The notes under the pieces are model-generated. The model was given only the letters and a program-made list of their open reading frames with translations, searched no databases and was not told the origin of the DNA. A stretch of 64,000 nucleotides of DNA, taken from NCBI RefSeq assembly GCF_004795035.1, contig NZ_SSBK01000007.1, forward strand, positions 203,134 through 267,133, in the 5' to 3' direction. The stretch is from Streptomyces sp. A0958. GTDB lineage: Bacteria > Actinomycetota > Actinomycetes > Streptomycetales > Streptomycetaceae. Positions 12,472 through 21,952 of the stretch are shown in pieces. A program made the position numbers and the translations under genes. The number at the start of each line of letters is the position of its first letter. Positions within the stretch are counted from its first letter, which is position 1.

Positions 12472-13320
12472 GTGGCCAGGAAGCTCGCCGTCATCGGAGC
12501 CGGACTCATGGGGTCCGGCATCGCTCAGGTCTCCGCCCAGGCGGGCTGGGACGTCGTCCTGCGCGACGTCACCGACGAGGCGCTGACCCGGGGCCGCGAC
12601 GGCATCAAGGCCTCCTACGACAAGTTCGTCGCCAAGGGCAAGCTCGAAGCCGCCGACGCCGAGGCCGCGCTCGGCCGGATCACCACGACCACCGACCTGG
12701 ACGCCGTCGCCGACGCGGACATCGTGGTCGAAGCCGTCTTCGAGAAGCTGGAGGTGAAGCACGAGATCTTCCGGACCCTCGACAAGATCGTCCGGGACGA
12801 CACCGTGCTCGCCTCCAACACCTCCGCCATCCCGATCACCAAGATCGCGGCCGTGACGGAGCGCCCGGAACGCGTCGTCGGCGTCCACTTCTTCTCGCCG
12901 GTCCCGATGATGCAGCTCTGCGAACTCGTACGCGGCTACAAGACCAGCGACGAAACCCTCGCCACCGCGCGGGAGTTCGCCGAGTCCGTCGGCAAGACCT
13001 GCATCGTCGTCAACCGCGACGTGGCCGGCTTCGTCACCACCCGGCTGATCTCGGCGCTCGTGGTCGAGGCCGCCAAGCTCTACGAGTCGGGCGTCGCCAC
13101 CGCCGAGGACATCGACACCGCCTGCAAGCTCGGTTTCGGCCACGCCATGGGCCCGCTCGCCACCGCCGACCTCACCGGCGTCGACATCCTGCTGCACGCC
13201 ACGGGCAACATCTACACCGAGTCCCAGGACGAGAAGTTCGCCGCCCCGGAGCTGATGCGCCGGATGGTCGATGCAGGTGACATCGGGCGCAAGAGCGGGC
13301 AGGGCTTCTACACCTACTGA
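12472..13320 (+). CDS. 3-hydroxybutyryl-CoA dehydrogenase
   Basis: NAD(P)-dependent 3-hydroxyacyl-CoA dehydrogenase, 282 residues, as expected for the short single-function form. The Rossmann motif GAGLMGSGIAQ lies at residues 8-18. The catalytic region has SNTSAIPITKIA and GVHFFSPVPMM (catalytic His), followed by the C-terminal helical domain with GFGHAMGPLATADLTG. The GTG at 12472 follows AGGGGTG; the in-frame extension upstream to 12373 is not protein-like. It acts in butyryl-CoA/acyl-CoA or polyhydroxybutyrate-related metabolism and may feed the thiolase and IcmA functions coded further on. Confidence 0.93.
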   Translation: MARKLAVIGAGLMGSGIAQVSAQAGWDVVLRDVTDEALTRGRDGIKASYDKFVAKGKLEAADAEAALGRITTTTDLDAVADADIVVEAVFEKLEVKHEIFRTLDKIVRDDTVLASNTSAIPITKIAAVTERPERVVGVHFFSPVPMMQLCELVRGYKTSDETLATAREFAESVGKTCIVVNRDVAGFVTTRLISALVVEAAKLYESGVATAEDIDTACKLGFGHAMGPLATADLTGVDILLHATGNIYTESQDEKFAAPELMRRMVDAGDIGRKSGQGFYTY

Positions 13321-13557
13321 TCATTTTCGGTCCGGTCCGGCTGATCTGCCGTCAATCAGGCCGGGTGCCAGTCGGGGAACGCCGGCCGCGACCGGCTGAG
13401 CCACCGGGGTCCGCGGCCATCCCGCATCACTCCTCGGAGTGAATTCGGTATCGGTTCGCTTACAGACGGCAACTACCCTGTCGCTGCCGCAGTCAGTTGG
13501 GGCAGAGACAGTTTCGGACAGACGGACCGGGCCACGGAGCATTCCAGGGGAGCGCAT

Positions 13558-13881
13558 ATGCACATCAGGGGCGACCACGCCGAGCTGGTCGTCGGGGGCC
13601 GCCTCGACGTCCGAAGCGCGGCGGACGCCCGTACGGTCCTGCACTCGGCCCTCGACGACGGCGTCGGAGATCTGGTGCTCGACCTGACCGAGCTGGATTC
13701 GTGGGACGCCACCGGACTCGGCGTCATCATGGGCGCACACCGCAGGGCCGGACGCGCCGGACGGCGCCTCGTGCTGCGCGGCGTACCCCCGCAGATGCAA
13801 CGCCTCCTGGTGGCCACCCGGCTGCACCGCATCCTCGCCATCGAGGGCGGGATCGCCGCGGAGTCGCTGCCGCGCGTCTGA
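13558..13881 (+). CDS. STAS-domain protein (anti-sigma factor antagonist-like)
   Basis: A single STAS domain, 107 residues. The phosphorylation loop reads DSWDATGLGVIMG, placing Thr52 where SpoIIAA-type antagonists have the phosphorylated Ser. Such proteins bind anti-sigma kinases and free a sigma factor. No kinase or sigma gene is adjacent; the next gene codes a membrane-anchored P-loop protein, which is an unusual neighbour. The start ATG at 13558 has GGGGAGCG upstream. Whether Thr52 is phosphorylated is not known. Confidence 0.87.
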   Translation: MHIRGDHAELVVGGRLDVRSAADARTVLHSALDDGVGDLVLDLTELDSWDATGLGVIMGAHRRAGRAGRRLVLRGVPPQMQRLLVATRLHRILAIEGGIAAESLPRV

Positions 13882-14134
13882 ACGCGCCCGGCGGGGGGAC
13901 GCGCCGTGTCCCCGGACGGACCCTCGGTGACCGTGCGGTTCGAAGGCGCACAATCCTCACGAGACCGTGATCTGTGGGGCGGCGAGCCACCCCGGATGTT
14001 CGTAGATACTGTGCGAAGGTTTAGGGTTCGGCCGTCTGCCGATTGACGGACCCACCCGGCGGACACCGGACCGTGAGCGGACGTGCGAGGCCGGGAGGGG
14101 CAACCGTGCTCGACGCGTCTTGGGGGCTTTGGCG

Positions 14135-16615
14135 ATGGACCCGATACACCGGGGGCCGGAAGAGTTCGGCCACGACAGCGAAGGCTCCGCCGAGGAAGCC
14201 GGCCGGCGCCGTCCCTCCCGCGATCCGCTGACTCCGGATTTCGGTCAGCAAACACCGCAACAGGCCCGCGTCGTCAGGCTCGTCGCCGGCGACCTGCTGC
14301 TCACCGTCAACCCCGTCGACGGCAGCGAGGTCGAGCTCTGCCCGCCCGGCGAGCAGCCCGCCGCGCCCGTCCGCCGCACCCCCGCCGAGCGCGCCGACCG
14401 CGCCCGCGCCGCCGCACCCCCCGTGCCGCCCGGCCCGCCCCTCCTCCAGCTCCCCCTGCTGCGGCGCGAGGACGAACGCGAACGGCTGAGCCGCCTGCTC
14501 GCCCGCGGACGCTCGGTCCGGCTCACCGGCCCCGCGGGCTCCGGCCGCACCGCCCTGCTCGACGCCGTCGCGGCCGACTGCGCCGAACTCGCGCCAGACG
14601 GGGTCGTCCGCCTCAGCGGCTACAAGCGCACCGTCACCGACCTGCTGCACGGACTCTTCGACGCCGTCCACGACGCACCACTGCACCGCCCCGACCGCCC
14701 CCTGCTCCTGGAGAAGCTGCGCTCCGTCGGAGCCGTCGTCGTCCTGGACGACCTGGAGTTCGGCGGCGCGGCCCTGGACGAACTGCTCGACGCGACCCCC
14801 GAGTGCGCCTACCTGCTCGCCGCCACGCCCGACGTCCCCGCGCCCGGTGCCGACTCCCACCTCGAAGAGGTCTTCCTCACCGGCCTCGACCGCGCCACCT
14901 CCGTCGACCTGCTGGAACGGGTCGTCGAGCGGCCGCTCACCGAGGAGGAGGCCAACTGGGCCGGAGACCTCTGGTTCGAGTCCGAGGGCCTGCCCCTGCG
15001 CTTCGTCCAGGCCGGCGCCCTGCTGCGCCAGCGCGACCAGCTGCGCACCGACCCCACCGCGTACGACGAGTACGGCTACCTGGAGAACCGGCCCGCCGAC
15101 GCGCCCCCGGCCCCCGATGACGCCGCCGAGGCGGAGGACACCGGGACACCGCTGCCCAGCCTCGGCGAGGGCGCGGCGCCCGCCGCCCTGCTCGCCTCCC
15201 GGCTGAGCGGCGCCGCACGCGACACGCTGCGCTTCGCGGTGGCGCTCGGCGGCGAGGTGCCGCACCAGGCCCACCTGCCGGCGCTCGTCGGGGACACCCA
15301 CGCCGACGCGGCACTCGGTGAGCTGGCCGGCTGCGGCCTGCTCTCCCCGGCCGGCTCCCGCTACCGGCTGGCCGCCGGTGTGCTCGCCCAGCTGGTCGCC
15401 GCCGGATACGACGACGAGGCCGCCGACCGGGCACGCGCGGCCGCCCAGCACTACGCCTGGTGGACCGGCCACCCCTCGGTCACCCCCGCCCGGGCCACCG
15501 CCGAGGCCGACGCGATCATCGCGGCCATGACCCAGTTGGTGCCGGGGGAGGAGGCGGGGCAGACGAGCGCCGCCGTGCTCCTGGCCCGCAGCGCCGCCCC
15601 CGCCTTCGCGGCCGGGCTGCACTGGGGTGCCTGGGAGCGGGCCCTGCGGATCGGTCAGGAGGCCGGCCGGCTCGCCGGGGAGGTCGCGCAAGAGGCCTAC
15701 TTCCACCATGAGTTGGGTGTCCTCGCGCTCTGCACAGGCAATCCCGGCCGGGCCAGGGCCGAGCTGGAGACCTCCATCAGCATGCGCGGGGCGCTCGCCG
15801 ACAAGAGCGGCGCGGTGGCCGGCCGGCGGGCGCTCGCCCTGGTGGAGGACCGCGCCGGGGGCCCGGCCGGGAGCGGTCCGCCCGCGGGCGACGAGACACC
15901 GGCCGGGCCGTTCGAGGTGCCCCCGCCCCTGGCTGTGCCCGCCGTCCCGCCGGTCCCGGTGCAGCGCGCGTTCGACGACACGGCGGTGGTGCCCCGGCAG
16001 GAGGCGCCCATGGCCGGCAAGGGGCCCGAGCGGGGCGGCCCCTTGGCGCTCCTGGGCGGGGCCCGGCGCAACCTGGTCGCGGCGGGCGCGGGCGTGCTGC
16101 TGGCCGGGGTCCTCGGCACGGTGGTGACGCTCGGGCTGACGTCGAGCAGTGACCCGCAGGGCGACCCCGGCGCCTCGACCGAGCAGTCGGTGACCGAGGA
16201 CGACGGCATCGAGGACGGAGACGTCACGGCCGACGAGCCGGCGGACGGTGCGACCCCGACGGTCAGGGAGTCGGGCTCCGCGTCCACGTCGGCTACGCCC
16301 GGACCCTCGGGCAGCGGGTCGGCGCCGGCGGACGCGGTGTCGCCTTCGGCGACGTCTTCGGCGGTGGAGACGCCCTCGTCTCCGGATGCGCCGTCGTCGC
16401 CCTCGGCGACGGAGTCGTCCGGGGTGCCGTCCGGGACGACGAAGCCGGCGCCCACGAAATCGGCCACGGCGTCGAGCAGCCAGGGGCCCTCGGAGCCGGA
16501 GTCGGAGTCCCCGAGCCCTACGGAGACGGAGGGGGAGCCGTCGACGACGCCGGACACCTCCGACTCCGCGAGCGGGCCCTCCGGCGGGGTGAGCGGGAGT
16601 CCGTCGGTGCTCTAG
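14135..16615 (+). CDS. Membrane-anchored STAND-like P-loop protein with Ser/Thr-rich tail
   Basis: An 826-residue protein. An N-terminal Pro/Ala-rich region is followed by a P-loop NTPase region with GPAGSGRT at residues 132-139 and a Walker B-like VVVLDDLEF at about 200. The invariant Walker A lysine is Arg138. A helical, TPR-like segment follows (about 400-560). A single transmembrane helix lies at about 647-668, then about 158 residues rich in Ser, Thr, Pro, Glu and Asp, probably outside the cell. The ATG at 14135 is preferred over the upstream TTG at 14120. Streptomyces homologues are usually named ATP/GTP-binding protein. Function unknown; nucleotide binding and signalling are inference. 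Confidence 0.82.
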   Translation: MDPIHRGPEEFGHDSEGSAEEAGRRRPSRDPLTPDFGQQTPQQARVVRLVAGDLLLTVNPVDGSEVELCPPGEQPAAPVRRTPAERADRARAAAPPVPPGPPLLQLPLLRREDERERLSRLLARGRSVRLTGPAGSGRTALLDAVAADCAELAPDGVVRLSGYKRTVTDLLHGLFDAVHDAPLHRPDRPLLLEKLRSVGAVVVLDDLEFGGAALDELLDATPECAYLLAATPDVPAPGADSHLEEVFLTGLDRATSVDLLERVVERPLTEEEANWAGDLWFESEGLPLRFVQAGALLRQRDQLRTDPTAYDEYGYLENRPADAPPAPDDAAEAEDTGTPLPSLGEGAAPAALLASRLSGAARDTLRFAVALGGEVPHQAHLPALVGDTHADAALGELAGCGLLSPAGSRYRLAAGVLAQLVAAGYDDEAADRARAAAQHYAWWTGHPSVTPARATAEADAIIAAMTQLVPGEEAGQTSAAVLLARSAAPAFAAGLHWGAWERALRIGQEAGRLAGEVAQEAYFHHELGVLALCTGNPGRARAELETSISMRGALADKSGAVAGRRALALVEDRAGGPAGSGPPAGDETPAGPFEVPPPLAVPAVPPVPVQRAFDDTAVVPRQEAPMAGKGPERGGPLALLGGARRNLVAAGAGVLLAGVLGTVVTLGLTSSSDPQGDPGASTEQSVTEDDGIEDGDVTADEPADGATPTVRESGSASTSATPGPSGSGSAPADAVSPSATSSAVETPSSPDAPSSPSATESSGVPSGTTKPAPTKSATASSSQGPSEPESESPSPTETEGEPSTTPDTSDSASGPSGGVSGSPSVL

Positions 16616-16675
16616 CCGGTGCGGGTGCGTCCCGGCCGAGCTCTTGTCCGCAATCGCCGGACGGGCTTCAAGGGC

Positions 16676-17347
16676 TCAGAACAGTCGCAGCTTGTCGTCC
16701 TCGATGCCCCGCATCGCGTCGTAGTCGAGGACCACGCAGCCGATGCCTCGGTCCGTGGCCAGGACGCGGGCCTGGGGCTTGATCTCCTGGGCGGCGAAGA
16801 TGCCCTTCACGGGTGCCAGGTGCGGGTCGCGGTTCAGCAGCTCCAGGTAGCGGGTCAGCTGCTCCACGCCGTCGATGTCACCTCGCCGCTTCAGCTCGAC
16901 GGCCACCGTCTGCCCGTCGGCGTCGCGGCACAGGATGTCGACCGGGCCGATGGCCGTGAAGTACTCGCGGCGGATCAGCGTGTAGCCCTCGCCGAGGGTC
17001 TCGATCCGGTCGGCCAGCAGTTCCTGGAGGTGCGCTTCCACGCCGTCCTTGATCAGCCCCGGATCGACGCCCAGCTCGTGGGACGAGTCGTGGTGGATTT
17101 CCTCCATCGTGATGATCAGTTTTTCGCCCGCCTTGTTCACCACGGTCCAGACGCCCTCGGTGTCGCCGCTGCCCTCCTTCAGGGTGCAGGGCGGCGACAT
17201 CCAGTTGAGCGGTTTGTACGCCCTGTCGTCGGCGTGAATCGACACGCTCCCGTCCGCCTTCACCAGGATGAGACGGGGAGCGGAGGGCAGGTGGGCCGTG
17301 AGCCGGCCCGCGTAGTCCACGGAGCAGCGGGCGATGACGAGACGCAT
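16676..17347 (-). CDS. nucS: Mismatch-specific endonuclease NucS (EndoMS)
   Basis: Endonuclease of the non-canonical mismatch repair pathway that replaces MutS/MutL in actinobacteria. It has 223 residues: an N-terminal DNA-binding domain, a linker and a RecB-like nuclease domain. The catalytic set is visible as Asp137 (GPVDILC), Glu151 and Lys153 (VAVELKRR), with Gln163/Tyr167 in EQLTRYLEL. The ATG at 17347 gives the family start [16 protein letters not shown]. The C-terminus KLRLF matches the short hydrophobic tail that in this family can contact the beta clamp. Confidence in the assignment is high. Confidence 0.96.
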   Translation of the reverse strand: MRLVIARCSVDYAGRLTAHLPSAPRLILVKADGSVSIHADDRAYKPLNWMSPPCTLKEGSGDTEGVWTVVNKAGEKLIITMEEIHHDSSHELGVDPGLIKDGVEAHLQELLADRIETLGEGYTLIRREYFTAIGPVDILCRDADGQTVAVELKRRGDIDGVEQLTRYLELLNRDPHLAPVKGIFAAQEIKPQARVLATDRGIGCVVLDYDAMRGIEDDKLRLF

Positions 17348-17610
17348 GGTCGGCAACGCTACTCGACGTGGGGGGCTCGACGCGATTCACGAGTCCGCCG
17401 CCCCCGCCCCTTCCGGACCTGACGCTTTCTGTCTTGCCCCTCTTTGAACCCCTTCGTTATTGGCCGGTTGTGTTCCCAATCTCCTGGTGCGGCCCGGACT
17501 GCGCCCTTACCGTGGATGCAGGAGGTCGTCGTGTGTGCACGCTGCGTCGCCGCCCTCCTTCCCTGCCCGTAAGGCTCCGGCACTCCGCCGGGGTCGCGAG
17601 AGGAGAACCC

Positions 17611-18003
17611 ATGTCGCTCGACGTCTCACCGGCGCTGTTGGAACAGGCCGAGCGAGGCGAGGTCGACGAAGCCGACTTCGTCGACTGCGTCCGGACCTCC
17701 CTGCCCTACGCATGGGAGATGATCAGCTCGTTGGTGGCTCAGCTGAAGGTCGACGGCGGGGAGTTCGCCGACAACCAGACGCCGCCGCCCAACGAGCAGG
17801 CACGTGGTCAGCTGCTGCGTGCGCTCGCGAGTGATGCGATACGCGGCGCGCTGCAGCGGCACTTCGGGGTGCGTCTCGCATTCCAGAACTGCCACCGCGT
17901 CGCGGTGTTCCCGCTGGACGCCTCGGTCGACGACCGACTGGCCAAGTTCACCTCGGTGAGGGGCCAGTTGCTCAACCAGTCGCCCGAACTACGGGACTGC
18001 TGA
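17611..18003 (+). CDS. SCO5389-family conserved protein of unknown function
   Basis: A 130-residue soluble protein conserved in Streptomyces and, from memory, known by the S. coelicolor locus tag. It starts at ATG 17611 with AGAGGAGAA upstream. No catalytic motif, signal peptide or membrane segment is visible. The sequence is acidic at the N-terminus and has a central proline spacer (NQTPPPNEQ), probably between helical parts, and a C-terminal LAFQNCHRVAVFPLDASVDDR. The 263-bp upstream gap to nucS is long enough for its own promoter. No function is proposed. Confidence 0.8.
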   Translation: MSLDVSPALLEQAERGEVDEADFVDCVRTSLPYAWEMISSLVAQLKVDGGEFADNQTPPPNEQARGQLLRALASDAIRGALQRHFGVRLAFQNCHRVAVFPLDASVDDRLAKFTSVRGQLLNQSPELRDC

Positions 18004-18103
18004 ACGCTTGCGCTGCCGTTCCGGGCCGCGGGAGGTGCAACTGGTCCGGGGCGGCAGCTCCCGTACGTACATCGCTGTACACCGTCATGCGGGTGTGCGG
18101 GGG

Positions 18104-19150
18104 TCATTCGAGGAGTGGCAGCACCTCGGTGCCCAGCCGCGCTACGTTCTCCTCCGTGGCGACGAGATCTCCGGAACCCTCCACCAGGAGCGCGAAGCGG
18201 GTGATGCCCGTGCGCTCGGCGGTGGCCGCGAGGCGGTCGGCCGCCAGCCCCGGTGTGCCCACCGGATGAAGGCCGCACAGCAGCTCCGCGTAACCCACCG
18301 GGTCCCGCATCACGCGGTGCCGGCCGTCGACCGTCACATGCGCGCCCAGCCCCTGGCGCAGCCAGCCCGGCATCGCCTTCACCAGCGTCTCGACGGCGTC
18401 CTCGGTGCGGTCGGCGATCTGGGCCACCCCCGCCGATACGTGCCCCGCCCCGTGCACCCGCTCCGACGGGTGGCCGGCCGCCAGCGCGCGGGACCGCCAC
18501 AGCGCGACCATCTCCGCCTTCTCCTCGTCCCCGCAGTGCATGCCGAGCAGCATCGGCAGGCCGTTCGCGGCGGCGAGTTCCACGCTCGTGCGCGAGGTGC
18601 ACGCGACGATCACCTCGGGGCCGCCGGAGCCCTCCGTGCCGCCCTCCCCGCCGAGCAGTTCGTCGGCCCGGGGGACGACCGCCACCTCGCGGAAGCCGTA
18701 CCGCTCGCCCCGGCCCGCCACGCGCGGTTGCCGCAGCCAGTCGAGCAGGAGCCCCAGGGACTCCGGGAAGCCCTTCTCGTACGCCTCCAGGCCGCCGCCG
18801 AACACCTCCAGGTCCACCCACGGACCGCCCCGGCCCACCCCGAGGCTGAACCGGCCGCCGCTGGTGAGGTGGAGCAGCGCGGCCTGCTCACCGAGCGCGA
18901 CCGGATGCTGGGTGGGCAGCACGCTCACCGCCGTACCGACGCGGATGCGGCGGGTGCGGCCGAGCAGCTGCGCGGCCAGCGTGACGGCGGACGGGCACAC
19001 CCCGTACGGCACGAAATGATGTTCGGCCAGCCAGACCGAGTCCAAGCCGGACTCCTCCGCGACCTCGGCGGACCGGATCGCGCGGTGCAGCGCTTCCCCC
19101 GGCCCCTGTCCCGGAAACTGGGCTGCCAGTACGAACGTTCCCACACGCAT
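18104..19150 (-). CDS. Luciferase-like (LLM class) flavin-dependent oxidoreductase
   Basis: A 348-residue bacterial-luciferase-type monooxygenase or F420/FMN oxidoreductase. Typical segments are visible: SAEVAEESGLDSVWLAEHHFVPYG near the N-terminus, LLGRTRRIRVGTAVSVLPTQHPVALGEQ and the SGGRFSLGVGRGGPWVDLE active-site strand. The substrate cannot be told from sequence. The ATG at 19150 lies nine bases after AAGGAGG; a TTG six bases upstream is too close to the site. It stands alone between a rightward conserved gene and the zinc-ribbon-like gene. Confidence 0.9.
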   Translation of the reverse strand: MRVGTFVLAAQFPGQGPGEALHRAIRSAEVAEESGLDSVWLAEHHFVPYGVCPSAVTLAAQLLGRTRRIRVGTAVSVLPTQHPVALGEQAALLHLTSGGRFSLGVGRGGPWVDLEVFGGGLEAYEKGFPESLGLLLDWLRQPRVAGRGERYGFREVAVVPRADELLGGEGGTEGSGGPEVIVACTSRTSVELAAANGLPMLLGMHCGDEEKAEMVALWRSRALAAGHPSERVHGAGHVSAGVAQIADRTEDAVETLVKAMPGWLRQGLGAHVTVDGRHRVMRDPVGYAELLCGLHPVGTPGLAADRLAATAERTGITRFALLVEGSGDLVATEENVARLGTEVLPLLE

Positions 19151-19348
19151 CGCCAATTGCCTCCTTGCGGCCGACGCGGCTCTCCCCTATTGGCAACAAC
19201 GTCTGACACGTGCCAAAGGCACGGTCCGGGGCCGAGTTGTTGCGATTTTCCGGTAACCCGCACCGCGCGTGACATGAGGAGGCGGGTACCCCGCCCGAAT
19301 GGCCCTACGCTGGACGGGAACTGCCCAGCCTGCCCCGTGAGGTGTCAC

Positions 19349-19678
19349 GTGTCCCCGCGCCGCAACCGCCCCCGAGGCGGCGAGAGCCCCAACGACAGCG
19401 CGAGCGAGTTGGGGGCCCGGTACGGCGGGGGCGGGCGCTCGGAGGAGTGGCAGGGCGAGGAGTGGTCCGTGCGCCCGGTCAGCGGCGCGAGCGCGGTGGG
19501 CAAGCGCTACCGGTGCCCCGGCTGCGACCAGGAAATCCCGTCCGGCCTCCCGCACCTGGTGGCCTGGTCCGAGTACGGCGGGGTGGACGACCGCAGGCAC
19601 TGGCACAAGGCCTGCTGGAACGCGAAGGACCGCCGCACCACACGGGTGCAGCGGTCCAGGAACGCGCCTCGGTACTGA
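19349..19678 (+). CDS. Small protein with Cys/His cluster (zinc-ribbon-like)
   Basis: A 109-residue basic protein. The N-terminal 50 residues are low-complexity and Arg/Gly/Ser-rich. The C-terminal part has CPGCDQEIPSGLPHLVAW followed by HWHKACW, a CxxC...HxxxC arrangement that could bind one zinc ion. The GTG at 19349 has GAGGTG upstream, and the long open frame before it (from 18008) is a shadow of the neighbouring gene. Homologues in Streptomyces are often labelled ATP/GTP-binding protein, but no such motif is present. Confidence 0.75.
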   Translation: MSPRRNRPRGGESPNDSASELGARYGGGGRSEEWQGEEWSVRPVSGASAVGKRYRCPGCDQEIPSGLPHLVAWSEYGGVDDRRHWHKACWNAKDRRTTRVQRSRNAPRY

Positions 19679-19691
19679 GGGGCGGCTCGGC

Positions 19692-20588
19692 TCAGACGTC
19701 GCGCTGGTTCATCGCCAGGTACGCGCCGCCCATGGCCACCGCGGTCACGCCGAGCAGAATCCACAGCGGGTCCCAGCCGGACGAGCCGCCGGACGAGCTG
19801 ACCGAGTTGTCGTAGAAGATGCTCAGCTGGTTGGGGATCGAGTACTCCAGCAGCTTCTCCTGCAGCGTCCGCAGCGAGTCGGAGAACATGAAGATGGCCA
19901 GCACGAGCGGCAGCAGCACCACGCCGATCATGACGGTGATCGCCCCGGCCGAGTGCCGGATCAGCGCGCCGACCGCCAGCGCGAGCAGCCCCAGCGTCGC
20001 GATGTAGAGGCCGACGCCGACCGTGGCGCGCAGCCACTCCTCGCCGCTGGGCGCCGCGGCGTCCAGCACGGACGTCTGGATCAGGGCGACGACCGACGTC
20101 ATCACCGTGGTGATGACGAAGGTGAGCAGGAAGAAGACGAGCGCCTTGGCGCCGAGCACCCGGCCCCGGCTCGGGCAGGCCGTCAGCGTCGTACGGATCA
20201 TGCCGGTGCCGTACTCCGAGGCGATCGTCATCACGCCGAGCGTGATCACGCAGATCGTGCCGAGCAGTACGCCGAAGAAGCCGAGGCTCAGCACCGGGGT
20301 GTCGCCCATGTCCGAATCGGACGCGGCGACCGCCACGGCCGTGAGCACCCCGATGACCAGCAGGAGCGCGGTCATGACGCCGAGCGTCCACATGGTCGAG
20401 CGCACGGACCGGATCTTGGTCCACTCGGAGGCGATGGCGTCACCGAGCGTGGCGGGACGCATCGGGATCGGCGAGTTGTAGAAGCCCTGGGGCTGCTGGT
20501 ACGCCTGCTGCTGCGGTGCGGCCTGCTGGTACGGCGCCTGAGGCGCTTGCGGTGCCTGCGGTGCCTGAGGCGTCGGCGGCGTGGTCAT
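19692..20588 (-). CDS. ABC-2 type transporter permease
   Basis: Membrane subunit, 298 residues, of an ABC exporter-type system. After a Pro/Gln/Ala-rich N-terminal tail (about 45 residues, QAPYQQAAPQQQAYQQPQG) comes the conserved ASEWTKIRSVRSTMWTL, then about six membrane helices. Its ATG at 20588 overlaps the stop of the ATPase gene (ATGA), so the two are coupled. A paralogous ATPase/permease pair lies directly upstream (21953-23733). Substrate unknown. Confidence 0.9.
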   Translation of the reverse strand: MTTPPTPQAPQAPQAPQAPYQQAAPQQQAYQQPQGFYNSPIPMRPATLGDAIASEWTKIRSVRSTMWTLGVMTALLLVIGVLTAVAVAASDSDMGDTPVLSLGFFGVLLGTICVITLGVMTIASEYGTGMIRTTLTACPSRGRVLGAKALVFFLLTFVITTVMTSVVALIQTSVLDAAAPSGEEWLRATVGVGLYIATLGLLALAVGALIRHSAGAITVMIGVVLLPLVLAIFMFSDSLRTLQEKLLEYSIPNQLSIFYDNSVSSSGGSSGWDPLWILLGVTAVAMGGAYLAMNQRDV

Positions 20589-21793
20589 CGGGGGTCCTCG
20601 CTGGTGTCGCGCTTGGTCAGGTCTGCGGGGGCCTCGGCGGGCGCCGCCGGGGCGGGAGCGGTGGCCACCGGCGCGGGGGCCGGGGGCGTGGGCGCGGGCG
20701 CCTGCGCCGGGGCGGTGGGCGCCGGGGCGGCCGCGTACGGGTTCTGTCCGGGCGGCGGCGGGGCGTACCAGCCCTGCTGCGGCACATCGGGCACGGGCTG
20801 CTGCGGCGGGGCGTACCCCGGCTGCTGCCCGTATCCGGCGTACGGCGGCTGCTGCTGGAGGTGGGCCTTCTGGTCCACCGTCGAGCGGTAGTCCACGGCA
20901 CCCTGCGTCATCCGCATGTACGCCTCCTCCAGCGAGGCCTGGTGCGGCGAGAGCTCCCACAGCCGGACGTCCGACTCATGGGCCAGGTCGCTGATCCGGG
21001 GCAGCGCCAGGCCGGTGACCCGCAGCGCCCCGTCCGGCTCGGGCATGACGCTGCCGCCCGCCTCGGTCAGGGTGGTGGTGAGCTTCTCGCGCTGCTCGGG
21101 CGTCTCGTCCGGTACGCGGACCCGGGCGAAGTCGGCCGAGTTGGCCGAGATGAAGTCGGTGATGCTCATGTCGGCCATCAGCTGGCCGCGGCCGATCACG
21201 ATCAGGTGGTCGGCGGTGACGGCCATCTCGCTCATGAGGTGGCTGGAGACGAAGACCGTGCGGCCCTCGGACGCCAGCATCTTCATCAGGTTGCGGACCC
21301 AGAGGATGCCCTCGGGGTCGAGGCCGTTGACCGGCTCGTCGAAGAGCAGCACCTGCGGGTCGCCCAGCAGCGCGGCCGCGATGCCGAGCCGCTGCCCCAT
21401 GCCCAGCGAGAAGCTCTTGGAACGCTTGCGGGCCACGTCCTGGAGGCCGACCACACCCAGCACCTCGTCCACCCGGGCGTCCGGGATGCCGGCCAGCTGG
21501 GCCAGCGAGAGGAGGTGGTTGCGGGCGCTGCGGCCGCCGTGCACGGCCTTGGCGTCGAGCAGGGCGCCCACCTGGCGGGGCGCGTTCGGCAGGTTGCGGA
21601 AGTCATGGCCGCCGATGGTCACTCGGCCGGCCGTCGGCCGGTCCAGGCCGAGGATCATGCGCATGGTCGTGGACTTGCCCGACCCGTTGGGACCGAGGAA
21701 TCCGGTGACGGTACCCGGCCGCACCTGGAAGGAAAGGTTGTACACGGCCGTCTTCGCGCCATAGCGCTTGGTCAGGCCGACTGCCTCGATCAT
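20585..21793 (-). CDS. ABC transporter ATP-binding protein with Pro/Ala/Gln-rich tail
   Basis: A DrrA/CcmA-type ATPase of 402 residues. Walker A GPNGSGKS is at 34-41, the signature SLGMGQ at about 137, Walker B VLLFDEPVNGLDPEG, and the H-loop SSHLMSEM. Residues from about 300 on form a low-complexity tail rich in Pro, Ala, Gln, Tyr and Gly, about 100 residues that normal family members lack. The ATG at 21793 (MIEAVGLTKRYG) is chosen over an upstream in-frame start. It forms an operon with the downstream permease. Confidence 0.92.
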   Translation of the reverse strand: MIEAVGLTKRYGAKTAVYNLSFQVRPGTVTGFLGPNGSGKSTTMRMILGLDRPTAGRVTIGGHDFRNLPNAPRQVGALLDAKAVHGGRSARNHLLSLAQLAGIPDARVDEVLGVVGLQDVARKRSKSFSLGMGQRLGIAAALLGDPQVLLFDEPVNGLDPEGILWVRNLMKMLASEGRTVFVSSHLMSEMAVTADHLIVIGRGQLMADMSITDFISANSADFARVRVPDETPEQREKLTTTLTEAGGSVMPEPDGALRVTGLALPRISDLAHESDVRLWELSPHQASLEEAYMRMTQGAVDYRSTVDQKAHLQQQPPYAGYGQQPGYAPPQQPVPDVPQQGWYAPPPPGQNPYAAAPAPTAPAQAPAPTPPAPAPVATAPAPAAPAEAPADLTKRDTSEDPR

Positions 21794-21952
21794 GCTCCAG
21801 CCCCATCGACTTATCTGTCGTCGGGGCACAGGCCGTCCGGCCGTACGCCCCCCGTATGAGTGAGGAGGATATCCAGGCCTTGACGGTTCCGGCCAAGTCG
21901 TTACCGGGGCGAGTCCCGCCCGGGGCGGCGGGCCGGAGCCCGCCGCCCCCGC

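Noticed and set aside
18008..19349. N-terminal extension of the zinc-ribbon-like gene back to 18008
   Set aside because: The extension is antisense to the oxidoreductase gene; a GTG with GAGGTG upstream at 19349 explains the real protein.
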